From assembly GCF_039962255.1 (NCBI RefSeq), contig NZ_JAMPKY010000009.1:266000-329999 (forward strand): a stretch of 64,000 bases of DNA, in the 5' to 3' direction. How positions within the stretch are numbered: the stretch's first letter is position 1; each line of letters opens with the position of its first letter. The stretch comes from Leptolyngbya subtilissima AS-A7. Its GTDB lineage: Bacteria; Cyanobacteriota; Cyanobacteriia; Phormidesmidales; Phormidesmidaceae. Below, one piece after another: positions 56,904-64,000 of the stretch. Below the pieces are notes generated by a model, which saw only the letters and a list, made by a program, of their open reading frames with translations, had not been told where the DNA came from and made no database searches. Both the position numbers and the translations under genes were made by a program.

Positions 56904-57926
56904 CTAAGCCTCGGATTCTTCTGGTGTTGGCTCGATGGTGGGGAGCTCGGCGAATGCTTCGGGCGTTGCTGTTGGCCCCGGAGCGGGTTCGGTGGTGGTG
57001 AGGTTGAGGAAGACGTCTTCGAGAGTGGCCTGCTGGCGGCGCAACTCGTGGAGTTCGAGGCCAGCGTTGACGAGGGCGGTGGCGATCGCACCCCCTAAAC
57101 CCCGATCGGCTTCGGCACTCACTCGCAAACGGTGATGATACTCCGGCAGGTGCTCTAGCCCCAGTAGGGTCACCTGGCGCACGGGGGCCAGCTCGCTCAA
57201 CAGGCGCTGGGCTCTATCCACATCCCCTTTGATCTCGAGTTCATAGGCCGATTCGCCAGAGAGGCGGGTGGTGAGGTTGTCGGGGGTGTCGGTGGCGACG
57301 ACCTGGCCCCGGTTGATAATGGTGACGCGATCGCAGGTCATGCTCACCTCCGGCAAAATGTGGGTGGAGAGAATGATGGTGTGGCTACCTGCCAGCCCTT
57401 TAATTAGCTGTCGTACCTCGTTAATCTGGCGCGGATCCAGTCCTACCGTGGGTTCATCGAGAATAATCACCGGCGGGTCGTGGATGATGGCCTGGGCAAT
57501 GCCTACTCGCTGTCGATAACCCTTTGACAGCTTGCGAATCAGCACCTTGCGCTTGTCGATCAGACCGCAGTGATCGATCGCAATGTCGGCGCGCTTTTGG
57601 CGTAGATCAGCCGGCACGCCCTTGATTTTGGCCACAAAGTTGAGAAAGCCCTGCACCGTCATATCGGGATACAGCGGCGGCGACTCGGGCAGGTAACCAA
57701 TCCGCTGCCGCACCGCCATCGAGTCGGTATGCACGTCATACCCCGCTACTCGGGCGGTACCTTCAGACGCTGGGAGATACCCCGCCAAAATTCGCATGGT
57801 AGTAGTTTTACCTGCCCCGTTCGGCCCCAAAAAACCGAGAATCTCCCCAGGCTGTGCCCCAAAGGTGATGTCTCGAATGGCCGTGGTAGACCCGTAGGTC
57901 TTACTCAGGTGCTCAACTTCAATCAT
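56904..57926 (-). CDS. ABC transporter ATPase, GldA-like
   Basis: A 340-residue ATPase that powers the permease and GldG-like partners. The ATG at 57926 gives the canonical MIEVEHLSKTYGSTTAIRDI; the frame is open 32 codons upstream but those residues are not conserved-looking. Walker A is GPNGAGKTTT, signature SKGYRQRVGIAQA, Walker B VIILDEPTVGLDPRQ and H-loop IILSTHILPE. The C-terminal region (about 220-340) is a variable GldA-type extension ending in an acidic Glu/Pro tail. It is the first gene of a likely three-gene operon. Confidence 0.9.
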   Translation of the reverse strand: MIEVEHLSKTYGSTTAIRDITFGAQPGEILGFLGPNGAGKTTTMRILAGYLPASEGTARVAGYDVHTDSMAVRQRIGYLPESPPLYPDMTVQGFLNFVAKIKGVPADLRQKRADIAIDHCGLIDKRKVLIRKLSKGYRQRVGIAQAIIHDPPVIILDEPTVGLDPRQINEVRQLIKGLAGSHTIILSTHILPEVSMTCDRVTIINRGQVVATDTPDNLTTRLSGESAYELEIKGDVDRAQRLLSELAPVRQVTLLGLEHLPEYHHRLRVSAEADRGLGGAIATALVNAGLELHELRRQQATLEDVFLNLTTTEPAPGPTATPEAFAELPTIEPTPEESEA

Positions 57927-57994
57927 GGGTGTAGAACCGCCAGCAAACCAGTGGATATTGTACTGCTGATTACAGTAGCGATTTTTTTCTCCCA

Positions 57995-58546
57995 TTGCGT
58001 TTAAGTCGCCAAATCTGGTCAAACCCCTTATCGCCCCACCTTCCCCATCTCTCGCTAGCTACCCTCTACTACAATGGCCAGGTCTATTGGGCCAGAGGCG
58101 ATCGCTTAGAATGGATCTATATCAAGCGCCAGGTGTGGATCAACTTTCTGGGATTGTTGCCCGGCAGCTTAGTCACAATATTAGTGATTGCTATCGCGTT
58201 CCTGAGGTTCTATGACGAACAAGACTTCCAATTCCTCAGCATCGTCGCCCAGCCCCAAACTTGGAGCAACCGACTCACTGTGGCAGCCCTCCTGGCTGCA
58301 CTGGCTAATTTCGGCGTTGAGTGGAACCGTCGAAATCGAGAAGGAAACCGCGAGGCTGAAGAAAGAGACCGAAGAGCTGAGGCAACAGAACGCGAAACTC
58401 GCAGAGATCGACAGGAAGTACGCTACCAGAAAGCTCAAATCCGATACCAATTAGACCCTACTGAGTTGAACCGACAAGAGCTGGAATCGGTGTTGGCAGC
58501 GCTTGAGGAGTATGAGCAGACTCTATCAGAGGCTATCAGTTCCTGA
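57995..58546 (+). CDS. membrane protein with coiled-coil tail, unknown function
   Basis: An open frame of 183 codons from a TTG at 57995. The first 46 residues are less protein-like, and a GTG at 58133 (encoding VWINFLGLLPGSLVTILVIA) is a possible alternative start. Two hydrophobic helices (about 49-68 and 90-107 in the long frame) are followed by a charged coiled coil (NRREREAEERDRRA-type, heavy in Arg and Glu) and a short acidic end. No family recognised. A second open frame (58212-58454) lies in the same DNA. Its stop overlaps the DUF4033 gene by 11 bp. Confidence 0.55.
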   Translation: MRLSRQIWSNPLSPHLPHLSLATLYYNGQVYWARGDRLEWIYIKRQVWINFLGLLPGSLVTILVIAIAFLRFYDEQDFQFLSIVAQPQTWSNRLTVAALLAALANFGVEWNRRNREGNREAEERDRRAEATERETRRDRQEVRYQKAQIRYQLDPTELNRQELESVLAALEEYEQTLSEAISS

Positions 58547-59216
58547 CTTTAGGGCAGGGCTGTGGATCGCGGGTAGCTAGAGAGCAGTGATCGATAAGAC
58601 AGGGCTGCGTATATGCATCCTCAGTCTCCAGAGGCGGCGGGGTCTGGCCGAAGATCATTTCGCAGCTGAAGTCTTCGAAGTTCGGCACCATCGTGAGGGG
58701 AATACCGAAGTCTTCGGTGAAAAAGCGCTGGGTGGGCAGCTTGCACATATTGACACACATGCCGACACAGCGGCTTTCATCTAGGTAGCGGCACTTCTTG
58801 ATTTGGACGCCGCTGCGCTGCTCTCTGATTCGCCCCTGTTCGTCGGTGAATTTTACGGTTTTGACTTCGCAGGGACCGACCAGCCACTCGAATAGCTGCG
58901 CGGCAAACCAGGCGTTGAGTTCGCAGACTAGCTGGGTTGGCGAAAACAGGTTGCGAATTAGCCACAGCACTGGAGATGGCACCAGAGACTTGAGCACCAC
59001 GGCGACGAGTGCCTGCTGCTGCTGGGCATTGCGCCCCTGCATAATCTGAGTGGATAAATCGACAACGCCGTCGTAGCCGCTGTGAGCGGTGTCTTTGCCC
59101 ACGGCTTTAGCCATCTTGCGGCTAAACAGCCAAATGAACAGGCGATCGCCCACACCATCTTGATAGATTGCTTTTTCTGAAGTGGGGCCAAGGCCCGTGG
59201 CCGGGGGCGATGCCAT
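58536..59216 (-). CDS. DUF4033 protein, D27 carotenoid-isomerase-like
   Basis: A 226-residue protein of the DUF4033 family. The plant member D27 isomerises all-trans to 9-cis beta-carotene using iron, early in strigolactone synthesis. The conserved core has CRYLDESRCVGMCVNMCKLP (Cys-rich), TQRFFTEDFGIPLTMVPNFE and DFSCEMIFGQTPPPLETED. The N-terminal part has YQDGVGDRLFIWLFSRKMAK and YDGVVDLSTQIMQGRNAQQQ. In cyanobacteria the natural product is not established. There are no carotenoid genes next to it in this window. Confidence 0.9.
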   Translation of the reverse strand: MASPPATGLGPTSEKAIYQDGVGDRLFIWLFSRKMAKAVGKDTAHSGYDGVVDLSTQIMQGRNAQQQQALVAVVLKSLVPSPVLWLIRNLFSPTQLVCELNAWFAAQLFEWLVGPCEVKTVKFTDEQGRIREQRSGVQIKKCRYLDESRCVGMCVNMCKLPTQRFFTEDFGIPLTMVPNFEDFSCEMIFGQTPPPLETEDAYTQPCLIDHCSLATRDPQPCPKVRN

Positions 59217-59288
59217 GGTAAACCAGGAATAATTACTTACTCCAGATTAATACTTGAGTGGGCGAGGTGACAGCGGGGGGCAAAATCT

Positions 59289-61049
59289 CTACCCCAGGCT
59301 GCTGCCGGCAAACTGCTGGGCATAGAACTGGGCGTAGCGGCTCTGGTTGGCCAATAGTTCGCTGTGGGTGCCCGCTTCAATTACCTGGCCCTTTTCCATC
59401 ACCAAAATGCGATCGGCGTCGCGCACGGTGGCCAGCCGGTGGGCAATGATGAAAACGGTGCGATCGCTCATCAGCCGCTCCAGCGCCTCCTGCACTAGCG
59501 CCTCAGACTCAGCATCTAGGGCAGAGGTAGCTTCATCCAAAATCAGAATGCGGGGGTTTAGGAGGACTGCTCGGGCGATCGCTACCCGCTGCCGCTGCCC
59601 CCCCGACAGGTTCACCCCTCGCTCGCCCATCCAGGTGTAGTAGCCTTGGGAAAATTGGCTGATGAAATCGTGGGCGTTGGCGATGCGGGCAGCGGCTTCC
59701 ACCGCTTCAATGTCAAAGTCTTTTTGGCCAAAGGCGATGTTTTGGGCGATCGTGCCGGAAAACAGTGTGGTCTCCTGGGGCACAATGCCAATCTGTCGCC
59801 GCAGGCTGCGTAGAGTGACGGTGGCCACATCCACATCGTCGATGAAAATTTGGCCCGATTGGGGGTCATAGAAGCGGGGCAGTAGGTTGACGAGAGTAGA
59901 TTTGCCCGCACCTGAGGATCCTACCAGGGCAATTTTCTCGCCGGGTAGAGCTAGCAGGTCGAGATTGCGCAGCACGGGCTCGTCAGTCTCATAGCCAAAG
60001 GTGACGTTGCGATACTCGACCCGTCCGGTGACCTTGGGCAGTTCGGCGGCTGTGGGCAGCTCGCGTACCGCTGGCTCAATCTCAAGCAGCTCAATCACGC
60101 GGTCAACGGAGGCCTCACCCTGTTTAAACTCGCCGTAGTTAATGATGACGTGGTTCACCGGGTCAATCAGCATCAGCGCGGCGACGACGTAGCTACCAAA
60201 GGAGGCCCCGGTGAGATTGCCCTGGGAAATTTGCCAGGTGCCCACCAGCAAAATCAGCATTACCACCACGGCATAGGTAAAGCCCACCACCGGGTACTGC
60301 ACCGCCTGCAGCCAAGCGGCCTTGTACTTGGCCTGACGGTTTTTCTCGGCCTCCTGGGTAAAGCGCTCGACTTCGTAGTCTTCAGCGGCAAAGGCGCGCA
60401 CCAAGCGAATGCCGCTAAACACTTCCGTGACTAGCGACGACAGGTCTGAGACCAGGTTTTGGCTGCGCCGCGAAAACTTCAGCATTTGCTCCCCAAACCA
60501 CCCCGCTAGCACCGCCAGAATGGGGACTAAAACCACCGCCGTTAGGGTTAGCTGCCAGTTGAGGTAGACCATGTAGCCCAGCACCACCACCAGCTGCAGC
60601 ACCGAAGGCAAGAAGTCGTGGAACAGCTTTTGCACTACCTCGCCGATGCGATCGATGTCTTCGGTCAGGCGGTATGACAGGTCGCCGGTTTGGCTGCGCT
60701 CAAAATAGGTGAGGCTGAGCCGGTGAATGTGGGTGTACACATCTCTGCGCAGATTAAAGGCCACCTCTAAGGCGGCCTTGGCCATCAGCGAGTCTTGAAT
60801 GTATTGACCAATCTTTTGCAGCGCAAACCCGGCCATGGTGATGGCAATAAAGCGTGACACCACAGGCACGTTGCCTGCCGCCAACTGCTCCAAAATATTC
60901 CCTGATAGCCAGGCCAAAATGGGCCAAAAAGAGACAAAAATGACGGTGCCAAACAACGCTTGCAAGATCGTGGGCCACTCGCGCCGTACGTAGGGGGCAA
61001 GCGTCCAGTATTTGGAGCCTTCAGCGGAGCGCTCGGGGTTCAAGGGCAA
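59289..61049 (-). CDS. ABC exporter (MsbA/lipid or multidrug type)
   Basis: A 586-residue half-transporter with an N-terminal six-helix exporter domain (about 25-320) and a C-terminal nucleotide-binding domain (about 340-575). Motifs: intracellular loop YIQDSLMAKAALEVAFNLRR, then VGSSGAGKSTLVNLLPRFYD (Walker A), VNLSGGQRQRVAIARAVLL (signature), PRILILDEATSALDAESEAL (Walker B) and VFIIAHRLATVRDADRILVM. It works as a homo- or heterodimer exporting a lipid or hydrophobic compound; no periplasmic binding protein or partner gene is next to it. Confidence 0.93.
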   Translation of the reverse strand: MPLNPERSAEGSKYWTLAPYVRREWPTILQALFGTVIFVSFWPILAWLSGNILEQLAAGNVPVVSRFIAITMAGFALQKIGQYIQDSLMAKAALEVAFNLRRDVYTHIHRLSLTYFERSQTGDLSYRLTEDIDRIGEVVQKLFHDFLPSVLQLVVVLGYMVYLNWQLTLTAVVLVPILAVLAGWFGEQMLKFSRRSQNLVSDLSSLVTEVFSGIRLVRAFAAEDYEVERFTQEAEKNRQAKYKAAWLQAVQYPVVGFTYAVVVMLILLVGTWQISQGNLTGASFGSYVVAALMLIDPVNHVIINYGEFKQGEASVDRVIELLEIEPAVRELPTAAELPKVTGRVEYRNVTFGYETDEPVLRNLDLLALPGEKIALVGSSGAGKSTLVNLLPRFYDPQSGQIFIDDVDVATVTLRSLRRQIGIVPQETTLFSGTIAQNIAFGQKDFDIEAVEAAARIANAHDFISQFSQGYYTWMGERGVNLSGGQRQRVAIARAVLLNPRILILDEATSALDAESEALVQEALERLMSDRTVFIIAHRLATVRDADRILVMEKGQVIEAGTHSELLANQSRYAQFYAQQFAGSSLG

Positions 61050-61288
61050 AACCTTCGCAATGGCATACTGTTCACCACGCTACCAGGTTTGGAGTGTTCC
61101 AGGTAATGTCGTGGCCAGGGATTTGGCTAGACCGCGCTGGCCAAGGGCAGTTACGCCCCCCTATTGAAATTTTTAATCGGAATTAGCTGGAACCGTCTTA
61201 AGCCCAATCTGCTGGGAGCGTGCCATTTTGCCTGACGGGCAAGGCACTACAATCGACCCATGGCCTATGTTTGAGGGATGTGTTGCCG

Positions 61289-61867
61289 ATGCCCACGGTT
61301 ATTGTTGCCACCGGAAACCCCGGCAAGCTGAAAGAGATGCAGGTGTATTTAGGCGATCTGGACTGGGAGCTGCAGCTCAAGCCCGACGCGATCGATATAG
61401 AAGAGACCGGCACCACGTTTTTAGAGAACGCGCGGCTCAAGGCGGCAGGGGTAGCCAAAGCCCTGGGGCAGTGGGCAATCGCCGACGACTCGGGCCTAGC
61501 GGTGCACGCCCTCGGCGGTGCACCCGGCATTTACTCAGCCCGCTACGCCAACAGCGACGCGGCTAGAATCGAGCGCCTGCTCCAAGAGCTAGAAGAATCT
61601 GTCGATCGCAGCGCCCAGTTCATCTGCGCCCTGGCCCTCGCCAACCCCCAGGGCGACATTGTGCTTGAAACAGAAGGCATCTGCCCCGGCGAGATCTTGC
61701 GGGCCCCCCGTGGCGCTGGCGGCTTCGGCTACGACCCAATTTTTTATGTGCCTGCTCTGGGCAAAAGCTTTGCCGAAATGTCGCCCGAGCAAAAAGACGC
61801 CAACAGCCATCGGGGCGTTGCCTTTAGTCAACTGATGCCCCATTTAAAGCAGTTAACCCTAGGATGA
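61289..61867 (+). CDS. rdgB: XTP/dITP diphosphatase (RdgB/HAM1 family)
   Basis: A cytosolic house-cleaning enzyme that hydrolyses non-canonical purine nucleotides to the monophosphate and pyrophosphate. With the ATG at 61289 it has 192 residues, beginning MPTVIVATGNPGKLKEMQVY. The frame is open 23 codons upstream but that part lacks family similarity. Key features are ENARLKAAGVAKALGQWAIA, DDSGLAVHALGGAPGIYSAR (substrate site), APRGAGGFGYDPIFYVPALG and NSHRGVAFSQL at the end. The stop codon lies inside the hairpin at 61857-61894. Confidence 0.94.
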   Translation: MPTVIVATGNPGKLKEMQVYLGDLDWELQLKPDAIDIEETGTTFLENARLKAAGVAKALGQWAIADDSGLAVHALGGAPGIYSARYANSDAARIERLLQELEESVDRSAQFICALALANPQGDIVLETEGICPGEILRAPRGAGGFGYDPIFYVPALGKSFAEMSPEQKDANSHRGVAFSQLMPHLKQLTLG

Positions 61868-61894
61868 CCTAACCGTGGCTGGGTCATCCTAGGG
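61857..61894. terminator. hairpin overlapping the rdgB stop codon
   Basis: CCCTAGGATGACC (61857-61869) and its exact complement (61882-61894) form a 13-bp stem that spans the rdgB stop. No U-run follows, so the terminator role is moderate. It could also affect message stability. Confidence 0.5.
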
Positions 61895-61997
61895 TCGATT
61901 GGAAACTGGTGTGCTTTCGCCCCCATGGGCGGGTCTTGGACTATCGCCCCAGTAGGACCGATCTTTGACCATTGCGCACTAGCCTCGCAGGCAAATC

Positions 61998-62117
61998 CTA
62001 AGCTTCTCGATTGAGGAAATCTTGCAGTTGCCCCAGAGCAGCCCGGCCAATGTTAAACACAGCCCAGCTTGCGGCCACAGCAATCGGCAGTAAAACAACA
62101 ACGACTCGCCAATCCAT
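61998..62117 (-). CDS. psbY: photosystem II protein PsbY
   Basis: A 39-residue thylakoid subunit of photosystem II, bound near cytochrome b559. Translation from the ATG at 62117 gives [20 protein letters not shown], a single transmembrane helix, then [19 protein letters not shown] with a basic/polar end, as in known cyanobacterial PsbY. AGGAGG is 10 nt upstream (AGGAGGGCATGCCCTATG). It is a single small gene that is easily missed, divergent from psaA and about 130 bp after the rdgB stop. Confidence 0.9.
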   Translation of the reverse strand: MDWRVVVVLLPIAVAASWAVFNIGRAALGQLQDFLNREA

Positions 62118-62978
62118 AGGGCATGCCCTCCTAAACTAGTTTTACTTAAACACTTGTCACAATTTTCTCATAATGTACACCACATGGGGCGATCGCAGGC
62201 CGAGAGATTTCTCAATCTAAACTAAAGCTGGCCCCCTTAAGGGCGTCAAGATCGCCTGAACCGCCGCCTTGCCGGGACCAAATGGCATCTCCACAGCCAT
62301 TGTCTCTTTGGGTGTCTGTCCCTAGCCGCAGTTAACGAAATGATCAGATTGCTGTGGCCCCAGAGCTGGTTATGGCGACCCCCAAGATGACTTACAAAGC
62401 GATCGCTAGGTGATCGCCCCTAAGCGAGGTATCTCCTTATACATAGGTAGGTCAGCAGCAGAAAAAGTTTGAGCTGGCCTAGGGCGCGATCGTCGCTTAA
62501 CCTGCACTTTGGTTTGAATCATTGATGTACTGGCTAGTGAAAAAGGCGGGCTGCGATCGCTTCTAAAAAATTCTCTGAATACAAGAAATAAAAGGGGCTC
62601 AAGCTACCCTTTTCCTAAGCTTGAACGACAGTTCAATTTAATTTTCTCAGAGTTATTAACTTGTGAAAACTTCCCTTACCAAGAGCGGCGGTGATTCTGT
62701 AGTTTGTTACTTAACCTGTCATAGCCCTGCAAATCTAAAGCCCTATGGGGTCGTTCCCAAGCTGGCTTGAAACTTTCTAGGGACTAGGCTGTTAAGCGCT
62801 GTAAACCTGATTCTTAGGCCTCTCCCTTGGCCGTCCAGTGGAGAGCGTTTGTGTCTCAGGGGCTTGTAATGCCTGAAACGGCTTATTTAAGCTTTCTATA
62901 GACTCAGGTTTATCCGTCTATTGAGTAGGAAGCGCCTTTATCCGCTCTGTATTTTCGAGTAGAAGAGAGGAGAGTCCC
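62118..62978. promoter_or_regulatory. long intergenic/leader region between psbY and psaA
   Basis: An 861-bp region without any credible coding frame on either strand. It should contain the psbY promoter and the psaA promoter with its long 5' leader, as psaA is strongly light-regulated in cyanobacteria. Visible elements are HIP1-type GCGATCGC sites, an AAAAGGG/CCCTTTT hairpin at 62590-62613, and an AT-rich segment at 62620-62680. I could not assign a TSS or an RpaB (HLR1) site with confidence. Confidence 0.5.
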
Positions 62979-64000
62979 ATGACCATAAGTCCCCCTGAAC
63001 CGGGACAAAAAGTCAGGGTCGTGGTTGATAAAGATCCGGTACCCGTCTCATTTGAGCGATGGGGCAAGCCCGGCCACTTCGACCGCACGTTAGCCAAGGG
63101 GCCCAAAACCACCACCTGGATTTGGAACCTGCACGCCGACGCCCATGACTTTGACACTCATACCAGTGACCTAGAAGATATTTCACGGAAGATCTTCAGC
63201 GCTCACTTTGGCCACTTAGCCGTTATTTTTATCTGGCTCAGCGGCATGTACTTCCACGGTGCCAAGTTCTCAAACTATGAAGCTTGGCTAACTAATCCCA
63301 CCGGTATTAAGCCCAGTGCCCAAGTGGTTTGGCCCATCTTTGGCCAAGAAATTTTGAATGGCGACGTGGGCGGTGGTTTCCACGGTATTCAAATCACCTC
63401 TGGCTTGTTCCAGTGGTGGCGGGCCAACGGCATTACTAACAGCTTCCAGCTCTACGTCACCGCCATTGGGGCGCTCGTAATGGCGGCTCTGATGCTGTTT
63501 GCCGGCTGGTTCCACTATCACAAGCGCGCTCCCAAGCTGGAGTGGTTCCAGAACGTGGAATCGATGATGAACCACCACTTGGCTGGGCTACTGGGCCTGG
63601 GCTGCTTGGGCTATGCCGGTCAGCAGATCCACGTGTCGTTGCCCATCAACGCTTGTATGGATGCGATCGATGCGGGGCGGCCGTTAACCATTGGTGGCCG
63701 GGTAATCGACTCAATAGGGGCAATTCCCTTGCCCCACGAGTGGATTCTCAACAAGGCTCTGATGGCCGACCTATACCCCAGCTTTGTCGAGGGTATAAAG
63801 CCGTTCTTCACCCTGAACTGGAATGTCTATTCTGACTTCCTCACCTTCAAGGGCGGTCTGAACCCCGTGACCGGTGGCCTCTGGCTGTCGGATACGGCTC
63901 ACCACCACCTGGCGCTAGCCGTCCTCTTCATTGTTGCAGGTCATATGTACCGCACCAACTGGGGCATTGGCCACAGCATGAAGGAGATTCTAGACAACCA
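62979..64000 (+). CDS. psaA: photosystem I P700 apoprotein A1, cut by right edge
   Basis: PsaA, with PsaB, forms the photosystem I core carrying P700 and the primary electron acceptors. The first 340 codons are in the window of about 750 expected. The ATG at 62979 has a strong SD (GAGAGGAGAG, about 6 bp upstream). Recognisable segments are [60 protein letters not shown] and [20 protein letters not shown] with chlorophyll-binding histidines. psaB should follow downstream, outside the window. Confidence 0.98.
   Translation, partial: MTISPPEPGQKVRVVVDKDPVPVSFERWGKPGHFDRTLAKGPKTTTWIWNLHADAHDFDTHTSDLEDISRKIFSAHFGHLAVIFIWLSGMYFHGAKFSNYEAWLTNPTGIKPSAQVVWPIFGQEILNGDVGGGFHGIQITSGLFQWWRANGITNSFQLYVTAIGALVMAALMLFAGWFHYHKRAPKLEWFQNVESMMNHHLAGLLGLGCLGYAGQQIHVSLPINACMDAIDAGRPLTIGGRVIDSIGAIPLPHEWILNKALMADLYPSFVEGIKPFFTLNWNVYSDFLTFKGGLNPVTGGLWLSDTAHHHLALAVLFIVAGHMYRTNWGIGHSMKEILDN

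Noticed and set aside
62640..62730. HLR1-like (RpaB) repeats upstream of psaA
   Set aside because: GTTACTTAACCTGTCATA-type words are seen but do not match the two 8-bp repeats with the correct spacing.

Overview
The window is chromosomal DNA from a cyanobacterium, most likely a filamentous Leptolyngbya/Nodosilinea-type organism (genus is inference). The evidence is psaA cut by the right edge, a psbY gene, SLH-domain OprB-type porins, a D27-like DUF4033 protein, a low-complexity-tail membrane protein, DUF2555, many HIP1 octamers (GCGATCGC), and moderately high GC. No rRNA, tRNA, CRISPR array, insertion sequence, integrase or phage gene was recognised. The region is mostly core and housekeeping, with no obvious mobile island.

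Layout. 1-3.5 kb: two tandem porins (the first cut by the left edge) and a pterin dehydratase. 3.6-3.85 kb: a structured non-coding region that may encode a 23-residue peptide on the minus strand. 3.9-10.7 kb: nadC-ybjQ, DUF2237, a YkvA protein, dusA, a TolB-like propeller, a membrane ClpP-fold protease and a glycosyltransferase. 10.7-20 kb: ftsH, an MFS carrier, gltX, a periplasmic cell-wall amidase, a LytR-CpsA-Psr ligase and a small membrane protein. 20-27 kb, minus strand: methyltransferase, coaBC, DUF2555, then a tight esterase-trhO-HDAC-membrane-protein cluster and a LysM/degenerate-LytM protein. 27.4-36.6 kb: an HtrA protease, larB, a Yfr1-like small RNA candidate, a phosphoribulokinase-like kinase, a U32 peptidase-family protein and a GT39-type glycosyltransferase. 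36.8-43.8 kb: the rimP-nusA-ylxR-infB translation/transcription operon, preceded by a terminator-like hairpin and followed by a low-complexity-tail membrane protein. 44-52 kb: a nucleotide-sugar epimerase that appears to start at ATC, then pnp, tpiA, two pentapeptide-repeat proteins and ruvB. 53-61 kb: small membrane proteins, a GldA/F/G-like ABC system, a DUF4033 protein and an ABC exporter. 61-64 kb: rdgB, psbY and the start of psaA.

How the genes fit together. Several themes recur: envelope building and remodelling (porins, amidase, LCP ligase, degenerate LytM factor, glycosyltransferases, epimerase, exporter), RNA and translation (dusA, trhO, gltX, rimP, nusA, ylxR, infB, pnp), protein quality control (ftsH, HtrA, SDH protease) and photosynthesis (psaA, psbY).

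No clearly new multi-gene defence or biosynthetic system is visible. The least explained elements are the structured RNA/small ORF at 3.6-3.8 kb, the Yfr1-like RNA at 29.7 kb, the phosphoribulokinase-family kinase lacking the P-loop cysteine, the apparent ATC start of the epimerase, and pyrimidine/purine-rich repeats that also seem to occur inside the U32 gene. All calls were made by eye from sequence; no database search was run.
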